Shown: positions 27,765 through 40,725, counted from the first letter of the stretch. The stretch: DNA of 64,000 nucleotides from Arenimonas daejeonensis (GCF_007993735.1 NZ_CP042453.1:1426001-1490000), one strand, 5' to 3'. Numbers and translations: made by a program. The notes: generated by a model from the letters alone, not told the origin.

Positions 27765-30373
27765 ATGAGCCCAGCCGCGCCTGCCGCCGGTGCCGACGCA
27801 CCGGATTGGATCGTCCTCAAGTTCGGAGGCACTTCGGTGTCCCGACGCCACCGTTGGGACACGATCGGCCGGCTGATGAAACGGCGCGCGGACGAAGAGG
27901 GTGCCCGCGTGCTGGTGGTGGTCTCGGCACTGTCAGGTGTCACCAACGAACTGCAGGCGATCTGCGACGGCCATGCCGACGTCGCCGGCACCCATGCGCG
28001 CATCGCCGCGCTGGTGCACCGACACGAGGACTTCGCCGAGGAACTTGGCGTCGGCAGCGGCGTGCTGACCGAACGCCTGGCGGCGCTGATCGCGCTCGGC
28101 GACGATGAGCGCGCCGCCGCGGGTGAGCTGTCCTGGCAGGCCGAAGTGCTGGCCCAGGGCGAACTGCTGTCGTCCACGCTCGGCGTCGCCTATCTGCAGA
28201 CCCAGGGCCTGGACGTGGGCTGGACCGATTCGCGCGACTGGATCCAGGCGCGGCCGATGCCCAACCAGAACGAATGGAGCAAGCGCCTGTCGGCGTCCTG
28301 CGACTACACCGGCGACGCCGGCCTGCGCGCGCGTTTTGATGCCGACGGCCCGGCGCTGCGCATCGCCCAGGGTTCATCGCCCGCGCGCCCGATGGCGGCA
28401 CGGCGATCCTCGGGCGCGGCGGTTCCGACACGTCCGCGGCGTATTTCGGCGCCCTGATCGGCGCGCGCCGGGTCGAGATCTGGACCGACGTGCCCGGCAT
28501 GTTCAGCGCCAACCCGCGCGCCGTGCCCGATGCGCGCCTGCTGACGCGCCTGGACTACGAAGAGGCGCAGGAAATCGCCACCACCGGCGCCAAGGTGCTG
28601 CACCCGCGCTGCATCCACCCCTGCCGCGAGGCGCGGGTGCCGATCTGGATCCGCGATACCGAGCGACCGGACATGGCCGGCACCGTCATTGATTCCTCAG
28701 CGCACACGCTGCCGGGCGTCAAGGCGATCAGTTCGCGCCGCGGCATCGTGCTGGTGTCCATGGAAACCATCGGCATGTGGCAGCAGGTCGGCTTCCTGTC
28801 CGACGTGTTCGAACGGTTCAAGGCGCACGGCCTGTCCATCGACCTGATCGGTTCGTCCGAGGCCAACGTCACCGTGTCGCTGGACCCCAGCGACAACCTT
28901 GTGAACACCAACGTGCTCGATGCGCTGTGCGCGGACCTGGCGCAGGTGTGCCGGGTCAAGGTGATCGCGCCCTGCGCGGCGATCACTTTGGTCGGCCGCG
29001 GCATGCGTTCGCTGCTGCACAAGCTGTCGGACGTCTGGGCCGAGTTCGGCCGCGAGCGCGTGCACCTGATCTCGCAGTCGTCCAACGACCTCAACCTCAC
29101 CTTCGTGGTGGACGAGGGCCTGGCCGAAGGCATGCTGCCGGGCCTGCACGCGCTGCTGGCGCAGTCGGGGGCGATGCCGGTGACAGAGGCGGCGGTGTTC
29201 GGCCCCAGCTGGCGCCGCATCGGCCAGCCGGCCGCCGGCCGCCCGCTGCCCTGGTGGCACGCCGCCCGCGAGCGGCTGTTGCATTCGGCCCGTACCGAAA
29301 CCCCGCGTTACGTCTACCACCTGCCGACGGTGCGCGAGCGCGCCCGCGAACTGGCCGGCATCGCCGCCGTGGACCGGCGTTTTTCGCGCTCAAGGCCAAT
29401 CCGCATCCGCGGGTGCTGCAGGTGCTGGAGGCCGAGGGTTTCGGTTTCGAATGTGTGTCCCAAGGCGAGATCGAACACCTGTTCCGCGTGCTTCCGAAGC
29501 TGGCGCCGGACCGCGTGCTGTTCACGCCCAGCTTCGCGCCGCGCGGTGAATACGCCACGGCGCTGGGCAAGGGCGTCTTCGTCACCATCGACAGCCCGGT
29601 GCCGCTGCGCCAGTGGCCGGAATTGTTCAAGGGCCGCGAAATCGTGCTGCGCGTGGACCCGGGCTTCGGCCAGGGCCACCACGAGAAGGTGCGCACCGGC
29701 GGCAAGGGCGCGAAGTTCGGCCTCGCGGCCGAAGCGCTGCCCGACTTCCTGGACGCGGTGCGCGCGTCCGGCGCGCGCATCTGCGGCCTGCACGCGCACA
29801 TCGGCAGCGGCATCCACGACGCCCAGCACTGGCACACGGTGTACGCACAGCTGGCCGCGCTGGCCGAGGACATCGGCACCATCGGCTTCATTGACGTCGG
29901 CGGCGGCCTTGGCGTGGCCTACGACCCGGACGCCGATCCCTTCGACATCAACGCCTATGCCACCGCGCTGGCCGAGGTGAAGGCCACCTACCCGCAGTAC
30001 GCGCTGTGGGTGGAGCCGGGCCGCTACCTGGTGGCCGAAGCCGGTGCGCTGCTGCTGCGCGTCACCCAGGTCGCGCGCAAGCAGGGCCAGCGCCGCATCG
30101 GCGCCGACGGCGGCATGAACGCGCTGATGCGCCCGGCGCTCTACAACGCCTGGCACGAGATCGTGAACCTGACGCGCCTGGCCGATGCGCCGGGCGAACC
30201 GGCGGAAGTGGTCGGCCCGATCTGCGAGACCAGCGACGTGATCGGCCGCCAGCGCCGCCTGCCCGACAGCACGGCCGAGGGCGACGTGCTGCTGGTCGGC
30301 CATGCCGGCGCCTACGGCGCGGTGATGGCCAACCGCTACAACCTGCGCGAACTGCCGCAGGAGGACGTGATCG

Positions 30374-30381
<8 letters not shown>
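27765..30381 (+). CDS. lysAC: Bifunctional aspartate kinase / diaminopimelate decarboxylase (two frameshifts in this assembly)
   Basis: A fusion of about 871 residues after correction that catalyses the first and last steps of lysine synthesis. The N-terminal aspartokinase (about 1-450) has the ATP motif IVLKFGGTSVS, the catalytic-loop region ILGRGGSDTSAAYFGAL, GMFSANPRAVPDARLLTRLDY, and two ACT domains (LVSMETIGMWQQVGFLSDVF). The C-terminal PLP decarboxylase has the Schiff-base FFALKANPHPRVLQ, HAHIGSGI, DVGGGLGVAYDPDADP and the cross-subunit GPICETSDVIG. Frame breaks lie near 28370-28373 (one G missing) and 29376 (one G missing). ATG 27756 is an alternative start. Its end overlaps murL by eight bases. 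Confidence 0.92.
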
Positions 30382-31709
<1,328 letters not shown>

Positions 31710-31729
<20 letters not shown>

Positions 31730-33089
31730 GGGCAAGAAGGTCGCGATCTGGGGTTACGGCCGTGAGGGCCGGTCCGCGCTGGCCGCGCTGCGCTGGCGCC
31801 TGCCCAGCCAGCCGATCACCGTGTTCTGTTCGCACGACGAGGCCGAGCCGCTGCGCGAGATGCAGGATCCGGCACTGCGCATCGAAACCTCGGTCAATGC
31901 CGAACTGCTGGCCGCGCACGAGATCGTGATCAAGTCGCCGGGCATCAGCCCCTACACCTCGCCGGCCGCCGACGCGGCGCTGGCCGGCGTGCGCTACGTC
32001 GGCGCCAGCGGCCTGTGGTTCGCCGAGCCGCCCACCGGCAAGCGCATCGCCGTCACCGGCACCAAGGGCAAGTCCACCACCACGGCGATGATCGCGCACC
32101 TGCTGCGCGCCGCCGGCAAGCGCACCGCGCTGGCCGGCAACATCGGACTGCCGCTGCTGGAACTGCTGGACGTGCAGCCGCCGCCGGAAGCCTGGGCGAT
32201 CGAACTGTCCAGCTACCAGACCGGCGAGGCGGAAAACGTCGACGTGGCCGTGGTGCTGAACCTGTTCCCCGAACACCTGGACTGGCACGGCAACGAAACC
32301 CGCTACTACCAGGACAAGCTGGCCCTGGTGACCCGCGGCGCGCCGCGCATCGCCGTGCTCAACGCCGCCGACGCGCACCTGGCCGAACTCGATGTGCCGC
32401 CGGTGACCCGCGTGCTGTGGTTCAACCACGCCGATGGCTGGCACCTGCGCGACAGCACCATCTACCGCGGCGAACGCGCCGTGCTGGACGCAAAACACCT
32501 GCCGCTGCCCGGCCGCCACAACCGCCTGAACCTGTGCGCGGCGCTGGCCGCGATCGAGGCCATGGGCCTGGACGCCGCGAAACTCGCGCCGGCCGCCGCG
32601 ACGTTCCGCCCGCTGCCGCACCGCCTGCAGTCGCTGGGCACGCGCCAGGGCATCGAATCGGTGAACGATTCGATTTCCACCACGCCGCACGCCAGCATCG
32701 CCGCACTGGACTGTTATCGCGGCCGGCGCGTGGCCATCCTGGTCGGCGGTTACGACCGCGGCCTGGACTGGGGCATCTTCGCCGAGCGCCTGGCGGCCGA
32801 GCCGGTGACCGCGGTGATCACGATGGGCCAGAACGGTCCGCGTGTGTACGAGAAGCTCAAGCCGCTGTCGCTGGGCGAGCGATTCATCCTGGCCGAAGCC
32901 GGCGAGATGGAGGAAGCGGTCAAACTCGGCCTGCAGGCCCTGGGCCAGAACGGCGTGCTGCTGCTGTCGCCGGGCGCGCCCAGTTTCCCGCGCTACAAGG
33001 ACTACGTGGACCGCGGCCGGCATTTCGCCCGCGCCGCGGGCTTCGACCCCGACCAGATCAGCGCCATCCCCGGCCTGGGCGTGGCCTGA
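31710..33089 (+). CDS. murD2: UDP-MurNAc-L-alanine--L-glutamate ligase MurD2
   Basis: A Mur ligase of 459 residues from GTG 31710. It adds L-Glu (not D-Glu) to UDP-MurNAc-L-Ala, providing the MurL substrate. The Rossmann-like N-terminal domain is [18 protein letters not shown]. The ATP loop is [18 protein letters not shown] (about 113-130), followed by [31 protein letters not shown] and the C-terminal domain [42 protein letters not shown]. Assignment as MurD2 and not MurD rests on the adjacent murL. An upstream ATG (31671) would bury the start deeper in murL and is less likely. Confidence 0.9.
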
Positions 33090-33161
33090 GTTCACGCGGC
33101 ATTTGCGTGGGCCGGGCGGCCCGGGCCTAGAATCCCGACACCCCCTCCGGAGGACACCGCC

Positions 33162-33949
33162 ATGCGTTCCCTGATCGCCCTCGCGCTCTTCAGCCTCAGC
33201 CTGTCCGCCGCCGCCAAGCCGGTGGCCGAACCCATCAGCTGGAACCACGGCGGCACCGACTTCGACGGTTATCTGGTTTACGACAAGGGCGAAAGTGAGA
33301 AGCGCCCGGGCCTGCTGATGGTGCCGAACTGGTACGGCGTCAACGACGAGGCGATCGAAAAGGCCAAGAGGCTGGCCGGCGACGACTACGTGATCCTGCT
33401 GGTGGACATGTACGGCCGCGGCGTGCGGCCGGCGAATCCCGCGGAGGCGGGCAAGGCGGCGGGTGCGGTGTATGCCGACACCGACGTGCTGCGCGCCCGC
33501 ATCAACCGCGCGCGCTCACCGTACTCGAAGCCTCGGCGGCCAAAACGCCGCTGGACGTCGAGCACATCGGCGGCATCGGTTTCTGCTTCGGCGGCGGCAT
33601 CGTGCTTGAACTTGCCCGCAGTGGTGCCAACGTGGGTGGCGTGGTCGCTTTCCACGGCAGCCTCGACAGCAAGCAGCCCGCCGAAGCCGGGGAGATCAAG
33701 ACGGCGGTGCTGGCGCTGAACGGCGCCGACGACTATTTCGTTTCGCCCGAGCAGCGCCGCGGCTTCGAGAAGGAGATGCGCGAGGCCGGCGCCGACTGGC
33801 AGTCGGTGGATTTCGGCGGGGCGCAGCACTGTTTCACCGAGCGCAACGAGGACGGCATCAAGCTGGCGGGCTGCAAGTACGACGAGCGGGCGGCCCGGCG
33901 CAGCTACGCGATGATGGAAGACTTTTTCGACGAGCGGTTCGGGGATTGA
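33162..33949 (+). CDS. Dienelactone-hydrolase-family protein, exported (one frameshift in this assembly)
   Basis: An alpha/beta hydrolase of the DLH family, about 262 residues, with a signal peptide (MRSLIALALFSLSLSAAAKP). The triad is in place: nucleophile Cys in IGFCFGGGIVLE, acid in LNGADDYFVSP, and His in GGAQHCFTERN. The frame changes after ARINRA at about 33510. One inserted base gives ALTVLEASAAKTPLDVEHIG and the rest. It probably hydrolyses small esters or lactones in the periplasm; the physiological substrate is unknown. A strong terminator follows. Confidence 0.85.
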
Positions 33950-33973
33950 TTCGATCCGCTGTTCTGCAGCACG

Positions 33974-33999
33974 AAAAGGCCCGCTTCGGCGGGCCTTTT
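33974..33999. terminator. Strong bidirectional terminator (DLH gene / ispB)
   Basis: AAAAGGCCCGC (33974-33984), tetraloop TTCG, GCGGGCCTTTT (33989-33999). It has an 11-bp stem with a T4 tract on the + strand and an equivalent on the minus strand, between the convergent DLH and ispB genes. Confidence 0.9.
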
Positions 34000-34066
34000 C
34001 ATTGAGCATTCTGTCGCCAGGAACGATCCCGGCTTCGCCATCTGGAACGACGGGAGGATCTGCCGA

Positions 34067-35065
34067 TCAGTGATTGCGGGCGACGGAGTAGTGCGCCAGG
34101 CCACGCAGCGCCTGCAGCCACTCGTTGTCCGGCAGCCCATCGAGCGCCTGTTCCGCAAGGGCCGCGTAATGCGCCGCACGCTGCTGGCTGTACCCGATGC
34201 CGCCAGTCTGCCCGATCGCAGCCAGCACCTCGGGCATCGCCGACGCATCACCGGCTTCAACGATCTCCCGCAGGCGCTGACGCACCGCATCACTGCTGTG
34301 CGCCATCGCATGGATCAACGGCAGCGTGGCCTTGCCTTCGGCCAGGTCATCGCCCAGGTTCTTGCCCAGGTCCGCGGCATCGGCCGTGTAGTCCAGCACG
34401 TCGTCGGCGATCTGGAACGCCAGCCCCAGATTCATCCCGAAATCATGCAACCGCTGCTGCACCTCGGCCGAAGCCCCGGCCTGCATCGCACCCAACCGCG
34501 TCGCGGCCGCGAACAACACCGCCGTCTTCCGCTCGATCACCCGCAGATACGCCGCCTCGTCGGTATCCGGGTTGTGCACATGCAACAGCTGCAGCACCTC
34601 ACCCTCGGCGATCAGATTGGTGGTGTCGGCCAGCACCGTCATCACCGGCATCGAATCCAGCTCCACCATCAACTGGAAACTGCGCGAATACAGGAAATCG
34701 CCCACCAGCACGCTGGGCGCATTGCCCCACAGCGCATTCGCGGTCTTGCGGCCGCGGCGCAGGTCCGATTCGTCCACCACATCGTCGTGCAACAGCGTCG
34801 AGGTGTGGATGAACTCGATGATCGCCGCCAACTGGTGCGCGTCCTTGCCCCCGTGGCCCAGCGCCCGCGCCGCCAGCACCACCAGCATCGGCCGCAGGCG
34901 CTTGCCGCCGGCGGCGATGATGTGCTCGGAGATCTGGTTGATCAGCGTCACGTCCGAGGCCAGCCGGCTGCGGATCAGCGTGTTCACGGCGGCCATCTCG
35001 CCGGCGGCCAGGGCCTGGATGGCGGCGATGCCGGGCAGGGCGGCAGAGTGGGGAAGGGCGGACAT
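34067..35065 (-). CDS. ispB: Octaprenyl/polyprenyl diphosphate synthase
   Basis: A 332-residue trans-prenyltransferase that makes the ubiquinone side chain. Both aspartate-rich motifs are present: [20 protein letters not shown] (DDxxD, first) and [15 protein letters not shown] (second), plus [14 protein letters not shown] (substrate-binding Lys/Arg). It is intact. The start codon lies immediately after a TATAAT hexamer (see the promoter entry). It may supply the quinone used by the oxidases and reductases in this window. Confidence 0.93.
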   Translation of the reverse strand: MSALPHSAALPGIAAIQALAAGEMAAVNTLIRSRLASDVTLINQISEHIIAAGGKRLRPMLVVLAARALGHGGKDAHQLAAIIEFIHTSTLLHDDVVDESDLRRGRKTANALWGNAPSVLVGDFLYSRSFQLMVELDSMPVMTVLADTTNLIAEGEVLQLLHVHNPDTDEAAYLRVIERKTAVLFAAATRLGAMQAGASAEVQQRLHDFGMNLGLAFQIADDVLDYTADAADLGKNLGDDLAEGKATLPLIHAMAHSSDAVRQRLREIVEAGDASAMPEVLAAIGQTGGIGYSQQRAAHYAALAEQALDGLPDNEWLQALRGLAHYSVARNH

Positions 35066-35071
35066 GCGGCG

Positions 35072-35077
35072 ATTATA
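35072..35077 (-). promoter_or_regulatory. -10 element placing the ispB start codon at +1
   Basis: On the minus strand a perfect TATAAT (35077-35072) is followed by six bases and then the ispB ATG (35065). With the usual spacing this makes the A of ATG the first transcribed base, a leaderless mRNA. No good -35 is present at 35095-35100 (TCCGCC), so confidence is limited. Confidence 0.4.
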
Positions 35078-35197
35078 AGGGCCCGCCCGGGTCTGGCGGA
35101 TTACGGACCCCCGCGGGGGCGCGGTCCGACGCCCGGGGGCGGCAAGGCTGGCATAATGCCCCCTATCTCAAGCAACCCATCAGAAGGCAGGAAAGCC

Positions 35198-35719
35198 ATG
35201 GCCCGCGGTATCAACAAGGTGATCCTGGTCGGCAACCTCGGCAACGACCCCGAGGTGCGCTACAGCCAGTCCGGCAGCGCCATCACCACCATCTCGGTCG
35301 CCACCACCGAGGCCTGGAAGGACAAGAACGGCGAACAGCAGGAACGCACCGAGTGGCACCGGGTCAAGTTCTTCGGCCGCCTGGCCGAGATCGCCGGCGA
35401 GTACCTGAAGAAGGGCCGCCAGGTCTACATCGAAGGCTCCCTGCGCACCGAGAAGTACACCGACAAGTCCGGCGTCGAAAAATACGCCACCGACATCATC
35501 GCCAACGAGATGCAGATGCTGGGCGGCAACCCGGGCGAGGGCGGCGGCCAGCGTGGCGGCGGCGAACGTTCCGAGCGCCCGGCCCGTGCGGCTGGCGGCG
35601 GCGATCGCGGCGGTCCGTCGCGTGGCGGCGGCGACTACGGTTCCTCGCGTGGCGGCGGCTCCTCCCAGCCCCCGTCGCGCAACGACGACCCGTTCCCGGA
35701 CGACGACATCCCGTTCTGA
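35198..35719 (+). CDS. ssb: Single-stranded DNA-binding protein
   Basis: A 173-residue SSB that binds ssDNA during replication, repair and recombination. The OB fold occupies about residues 1-112 ([56 protein letters not shown]). A Gly/Arg/Ser-rich linker follows, then the acidic protein-interaction tip [12 protein letters not shown] 35198 follows AGGCAGGA. It is divergent from ispB. SSB also binds folded integron attC strands in other bacteria, but any link with the array here is coincidental. Confidence 0.97.
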   Translation: MARGINKVILVGNLGNDPEVRYSQSGSAITTISVATTEAWKDKNGEQQERTEWHRVKFFGRLAEIAGEYLKKGRQVYIEGSLRTEKYTDKSGVEKYATDIIANEMQMLGGNPGEGGGQRGGGERSERPARAAGGGDRGGPSRGGGDYGSSRGGGSSQPPSRNDDPFPDDDIPF

Positions 35720-35720
35720 T

Positions 35721-37031
35721 TCAGGGATTCTGTTCGGCCGCGGCGATCAGTTCGTCCTCGTAGTCCACGAAGCGCTGCAGGTCGAGATGGTCGAGCTGCA
35801 GGCGCTGGGCCGCGACCGAAAACGCCATCGTCGCCAGCACCCGCTGCGGGTCGCGGGCCCAGGGCGGCAGGTAGTGCGCCGAGGCGATCAGGCCGCTGTC
35901 GCGGAAGGGTGCCAGCGTCACCACGTCGGCCACGGTCAGGCGGCCGCAGAACAGCATCGGCAGCAGGTCCACGCGGCCTTCCTGAAGCGCCTTGCGGAAG
36001 AACACGTGGACCAGCATGACGCCTTCCAGGTAGGCGCCGTCCTTGGTGAAGCAGACGCCGCCACGCACGTCGCCGCCGCGGAACACCCGCGCGGCGCTGC
36101 GGTAACTCTCGACCTCGGTCTGGCCGGCGTCGAGGAAACCGCGGAACACGTCGATGAAGTCGGCGCCTTCCAGCGCCTTCTTCACCATCACCACGCGCAG
36201 CGCGATGCGGCGCAGCCGCGAGATGTCGATCGCGCCGGTGATGATTTCCGAGAAGGTCGCCAGGCCTTCCTGGGTGCGGGTGGTGCGCGGCGTGCCGATC
36301 CCGAGGGTCTTGAACCAGGGCTGGTGCCGGCCGTTGAGTGCGGTCAGGGTGTGGATGTAGGCCTCGTGTTCCAGCAGCTGGTCGAGGTCGCGTTCTGTGA
36401 ACAGCGCGCTCGCGCGCAGGCTGATGCGCTTGCTGCCGGCGGTCGCCTTGGACGACATGTCCGGGTCCAGCACCACCTGCACGTCGTCGGCCCGGAACAT
36501 GTTGCCGATGCGCTCGCGCAGGCGGCGGGCGAACTCCTCGGCCGGGATGTCGGCGACCACCGGGGCCAGCCGGCGGTGGTCGATCATTTCGTCGGTGATG
36601 GCCAGGATCTGTTCGGCGCTGTCGGCATTGCTCACATCCTGCGAGCGGTAGCACACGTCCGGGCGACCGTAGAGCAGCGACGACTGGCGGGTGAAGTCGG
36701 CCGTGCCGATGCCGGCCAGCATGCGCGTGGCCACGAGGTAGCTCCACGCCGACTTGAACAGCCAGTTGCCGATCGGGTGGCCGCGGTCTATGCGCTGCAT
36801 CAGCGCGTCCAGCGCGGCCGCGGCCTTGGGCATGTGTTTGGGCCGCGTCGGCGGTGACGGCAGTTCGGGTTGCCCGCGCCGCCAGCCGTCGAGGAATCGG
36901 TCTTCCAGTTCCGAAGGCCAGTCGATCGCCTTGAGCACGCGGATGCGTCGGCCGATCGAGACGAGTGCCTTGTCGCATTCGAGCAGCGCCGCCAGATGCG
37001 GGTCCGACCTGGGGTCGCCAGTCACGCTCAT
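35721..37031 (-). CDS. QEGLA-motif protein (DUF1704 type, flavohaemoglobin-expression-modulating family)
   Basis: A 436-residue protein of the family named after the motif TQEGLATFSEIITGA (present at about 240). A LLEHEAYIHTL segment (HExxxH) next to it looks like a gluzincin-type metal site, with the Glu of QEGLA as a possible third ligand. ATG 37031 overlaps the stop of the DUF2955 gene (ATGA), so it is the last gene of the efflux operon. A peptidase activity is plausible from the motif geometry but unproven. Confidence 0.8.
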   Translation of the reverse strand: MSVTGDPRSDPHLAALLECDKALVSIGRRIRVLKAIDWPSELEDRFLDGWRRGQPELPSPPTRPKHMPKAAAALDALMQRIDRGHPIGNWLFKSAWSYLVATRMLAGIGTADFTRQSSLLYGRPDVCYRSQDVSNADSAEQILAITDEMIDHRRLAPVVADIPAEEFARRLRERIGNMFRADDVQVVLDPDMSSKATAGSKRISLRASALFTERDLDQLLEHEAYIHTLTALNGRHQPWFKTLGIGTPRTTRTQEGLATFSEIITGAIDISRLRRIALRVVMVKKALEGADFIDVFRGFLDAGQTEVESYRSAARVFRGGDVRGGVCFTKDGAYLEGVMLVHVFFRKALQEGRVDLLPMLFCGRLTVADVVTLAPFRDSGLIASAHYLPPWARDPQRVLATMAFSVAAQRLQLDHLDLQRFVDYEDELIAAAEQNP

Positions 37032-38064
37032 GACGCGCTTCTCTTCGGCATGAACCAATGCCACAGCAGGCTCATCACGCCCACCGCGAACGCGCCGGCC
37101 AGCGAGAACAGGAACACCCGCGTCAGGAAAAGCGACAGCGAACCCGTGCCGGTCAGCAGCGCCGAGCCGAGAATGATCAGCATGGCATTGCAGGCGATCA
37201 CAGCGATCGGTGCCGAAGGGCTGCCGGAAAAGATGAATTTCCCGAAGCCCAGCAGGACCACGAACAGCAAGGCGCCGAGGAAGGGCAGCGTGGGCGTCGT
37301 CCACAACACGGTATGGATCAGCATGCCCAACAGGCCGCCGAAAAAATTGGCGAGTACCCGGGCCACAGCCTGCTGGCGCGTGGAGTTCACATCGAAGGTG
37401 CTCACCAGCAGGATCGTGCCGATCAATACCGGCATCACGTCGGTCAGGCCGAACAGCAGGTACACCAGCATCACCGGAAGGATCGCCGCGACCGACAGCA
37501 AGGCCACCCTCAGGGCCGATGCCTCCCCGGGGCCGGGGTCCGGCGGAACCTCGCGGGCGGGCGGCGGCGTGGGCCAGATGGCATAGGCGGCAAAGATCAT
37601 CAGCATCGCCAGGGTGATGCCCAGGATCAGGCCGCGCGGTAGTAAACCCGCGTACGCCGGCACCACCATCGCCACCACCGGGATCGTTCCCAGGCAGATC
37701 AATGCCAGGATGGCCGGCAGCCGCGGCTTGCCGATCAGCATCATGTAGAAAGCCAGGAACATCGACAGGCCGATGAGACCGAACAGCACCAGGGGGTACC
37801 ACGCAGGTACACGGCGATGAGGAAGGCATACGAGGCCGCCACCGCCATGACCAGCACCAGGACCACCCCCAGCTTCAGCGGCGGCCGCATCGGCAGGTTG
37901 CCCAGGACCGCCGAAACCAGCACCGCCGCCATGAACGGCGGCGTCCACTGTGCAAATTCGCCCAGCACGAAGGCGACCGCCACCGCCGTGGCGAACCGCA
38001 GCGTGGCATGCAGCTGCGCGACGTCCTGCGCAGCGGTGCCGACGCCTGCGGCGGTTCCGGTCAT
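37028..38064 (-). CDS. DUF2955 / FUSC-like inner-membrane transporter (one frameshift in this assembly)
   Basis: An inner-membrane protein of about 345 residues with roughly ten transmembrane helices. Helices include ATLRFATAVAVAFVLGEFAQ, FMAAVLVSAVLGNLP, YPLVLFGLIGLSMFLAFYM, AILALICLGTIPVVAMVVP and LLSVAAILPVMLVYLLFGL. The frame changes near 37802; one inserted base joins SYAFLIAVYL to AWYPLVLFG. It partners with the HlyD-type adaptor and outer-membrane factor upstream, with ATGA overlaps on both sides. The exported compound is unknown; aromatic acids are typical for FUSC relatives. Confidence 0.8.
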
Positions 38065-39219
38065 CGCAGGTAGCTCAGGATCGCGACGATGCGGATGTAC
38101 AGGCGCGCGATCGGATTCATGATCGAGGTCTCGCGCGTCAGCACCACCACGTTGGCCTGGGCGCCGCTGCGGCCGGGCGGGAAGATTTCCTCCGGATCCT
38201 CCGGTGGGTCCACCATGATGCGGACCTGGAAACGCTGCGGCTCGCGCAGCCAGCCTGCCGGCGCCGTGACCTGCGGCAATTGCCCGTTCGGCACCTCGTC
38301 GCCCTGGGAAACGCCCCAGCCCACGCTCTGCACCCGGGCGGGGAAGACCTCGCCCGGACGGTCGTCGAACACGACGAAGGCGCGGTTGCCGGGCGCGATG
38401 TTGCCGAGCTGGTTCTCGCGCATCGCCACGGTCACCCAGCGCGGGCCATCGGAGATGAAGCTCATCACCGGCGAACCCTTGTTGGCGAACTGGCCGGGCG
38501 CCAGGCGCAGTGGTTGGTGACCACGCCGTTGGCCGGTGCGCGCACGGTGCTGCGCTTGAGGTCGAGTTTGGCCTGTTCGACCGCGGCTGCGGCCTGGCGG
38601 ACCTGGGCGTTGTTCTCACCGGTTTCGCCCAGCCGGATGCGCGCGCGCTCGGCCTCGGCGATGGAACGGATGATGTCGGCTTCGGTCTTCTCGATCTCGG
38701 AGCGGGCGCGGATCGCCTGGGTCTGGGACAGCGCCTTCTTTTCCGCCAGGTCCAGGATGATCGTGCCCAGTTCGCGGTTGGTCGCCAGTTCGATCTGCTG
38801 GCGCTTGAGCTGGGCATCGGCGACGCGGATGTCGGCCTCGGACGAACCGGCATTCTGCAGGGCCAGGGCCAGGTTGGCCTCGGCCGACTGCAGCGAGATC
38901 TTGAACGGTGCCGGGTCGATCTGGAACAGCATCTGGCCTTTCTTGACCGCGTGGTTGTCCTGCACGCCCACGGCCCTGACCGGTCCGGCCACTTCCGGGG
39001 CGATCTGCACCAGGAAGGTGTCTATGGTGGCCTGCGAGCTGTAGGGCGTGATGCGGTCGGCGAACAGGTGATAGACGAACAGCACCACCAGCGTGATCAG
39101 CGAGTAGCGCACGATCTTGTTGAGTTGCCCCTTCGACGCCGCAGCGGCGGGGGCGGGGGCATTCGGCGCGGGCCCGGGGGCGTGGCGTCGGCTTGTTCGG
39201 ATCGCGGCTCGGTAGGCAT
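38061..39219 (-). CDS. HlyD/EmrA-type periplasmic adaptor (two frameshifts in this assembly)
   Basis: A membrane-fusion protein of about 386 residues. ATG 39219 begins MPTEPRSEQADATPPGP. One base is lost near 39168, then a Pro/Ala linker and the single membrane helix (YSLITLVVLFVYHLFADRI) follow. Next are the biotinyl-lipoyl half-motifs (VDNHAVKKGQMLFQIDPAPF-type), a long coiled-coil hairpin (about 100-200) and the beta-barrel (WVTVAMRENQLGNIAPGNRA). A second break near 38511 interrupts NGVVTN/LRLAPGQFANKGSPV. It bridges the inner-membrane DUF2955 protein and the outer-membrane factor. Confidence 0.85.
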
Positions 39220-39240
39220 CGGTCTACTCGTTGGCTTGCG

Positions 39241-40725
39241 TCACTGGGGCGGGGGTCGTCGGTGACCGGGATGACTTCTTCGTTCTGTGCGATCGGCGCA
39301 CCCGGCAGCGGCGCGACCTGGTCGATCCAGTCGCCGCCCAGTGCGCGGTACAGGTCCACCAGCGACCGGTAGCCGTCGCCCTGCGCCTCGCTCAGCGACA
39401 GTTCGGCGGAAAACAGGCTGCGTTCGGTGTCCAGCACGGGTAGTCGGAATAGCCGTTGTCGTAACGTTCGCGCGCCAGGTAGACCGCGTGCTTGAGCGCA
39501 TCCACGCGGCGCGTGAGCGAGGCGACCAGCCCGGCGCTGGACTGGATCGACGCCAGGGCGTCCTCGACGTCGCGGAACCCGTCCTGGATCGCCTTGCGGT
39601 AAGCCGACAGCGCCTGCTCCCGGCGCGCCTCGGCCTGCTCATTGGCGGCGTCGATGGCGCCACCGGCGAAGATCGGGCCCAGCAGCTGCCCTGCGAAGGA
39701 CCAGACGCCGGTGGGGCCGGAGAACAGGTCGTCGAGTTCGGTGCTGACGCTGCCGCCGGCGCCGGTCAGCGAAATCGAGGGGTAATACAGTGCCTTCGCC
39801 GCGCCGACCAGTGCGTTCGCCGACACCAGCTGCTGTTCGGCCTGCAGTATGTCGGGACGCCGCGCGATCAGTTCCGAAGGCAGGCCGGCCGGGATCGCCG
39901 GCAGCACCAGCGTCTGCAGCTTGCCGCCACGCGCGATCGGCCCGGGGTTGCGGCCGATCAGCACCGAGAGGGCGTTCTCCTGCAGCGCGATGGCCTGCTC
40001 GAGCGCGGGAATGGCGCTGGCGGCGGATTCGTATTCGGCCGTCACCTGCATCATCTCGAACTCGGACACCACGCCGCCGTCGAGCCGCATCTGGAACACG
40101 TCCACGCTTTCCTGGCGGCCGCGCAAGGTCGCATTGGCGATCGCCAGCCGGCTGTCGAGGTCAAGCAGGGTGACGTAGCTGGTGACGACGGCCGACACCA
40201 CGGTCAGGGCCACGCCCAGGCGTGCCTGCTCGGTCGCCAGCAGGTTGGCTCGTGCGGCTTCGTTCTCGCGGCGGATGCGGCCCCAGAGGTCGAGTTCCCA
40301 ACTGGCCGAGAGCAGCGCCGAATAGTTGTCGTTGGTGTTGCCCGGCGGCGTGCGCTGGCGCCCGGCTTCGGCACCGTAGCCGACCTGGGGCAGGCCCTGG
40401 GCGCGCGAACTGGCCACGCGTGCGGCGAATTCGTCCACGCGGGCGGTGGCGATGTCCAGGTCGTGGTTGGCGGCCAGGCCCTCGGCCACCAGGGCATTGA
40501 GCTCGGGGTCGCCGAATCCCTGCCACCAGGCCGGCATTTCGGCCAGGCTCGGGCCGGATCCTTTTTCGAAGCCGGGGGCACGGCGCGGTGGTAGTCCCCG
40601 GGGACGTCCACGGTGGGCCGGTGGTAGTCCGGGCCGAGCGTGCAGCCGCTGCTGAGACAGGCGGCGAAGAGCAGGACGAAGGCGCTGGGCGACCGACGCT
40701 GGCGGACTCGAACGCGTTGGCTCAC
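39241..40725 (-). CDS. NodT/OprM-type outer-membrane efflux lipoprotein (three frameshifts in this assembly)
   Basis: A TolC-like factor of about 495 residues. GTG 40725, behind AAGGGAG, gives a lipoprotein signal with lipobox LSSGC (VLLFAACLSSGCTLGPDY). The two repeated halves of the barrel/coiled-coil family are recognisable (SASWELDLWGRIRRENEAARA; GPIFAGGAIDAANEQAEARR; DVEDALASIQSSAGLVASL). Breaks lie at the G5 run 40574-40578, near 39440 and at the G5 run 39251-39255; correcting the last gives a stop at 39241. It starts the efflux operon. Divergent from rfbB. Confidence 0.82.
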
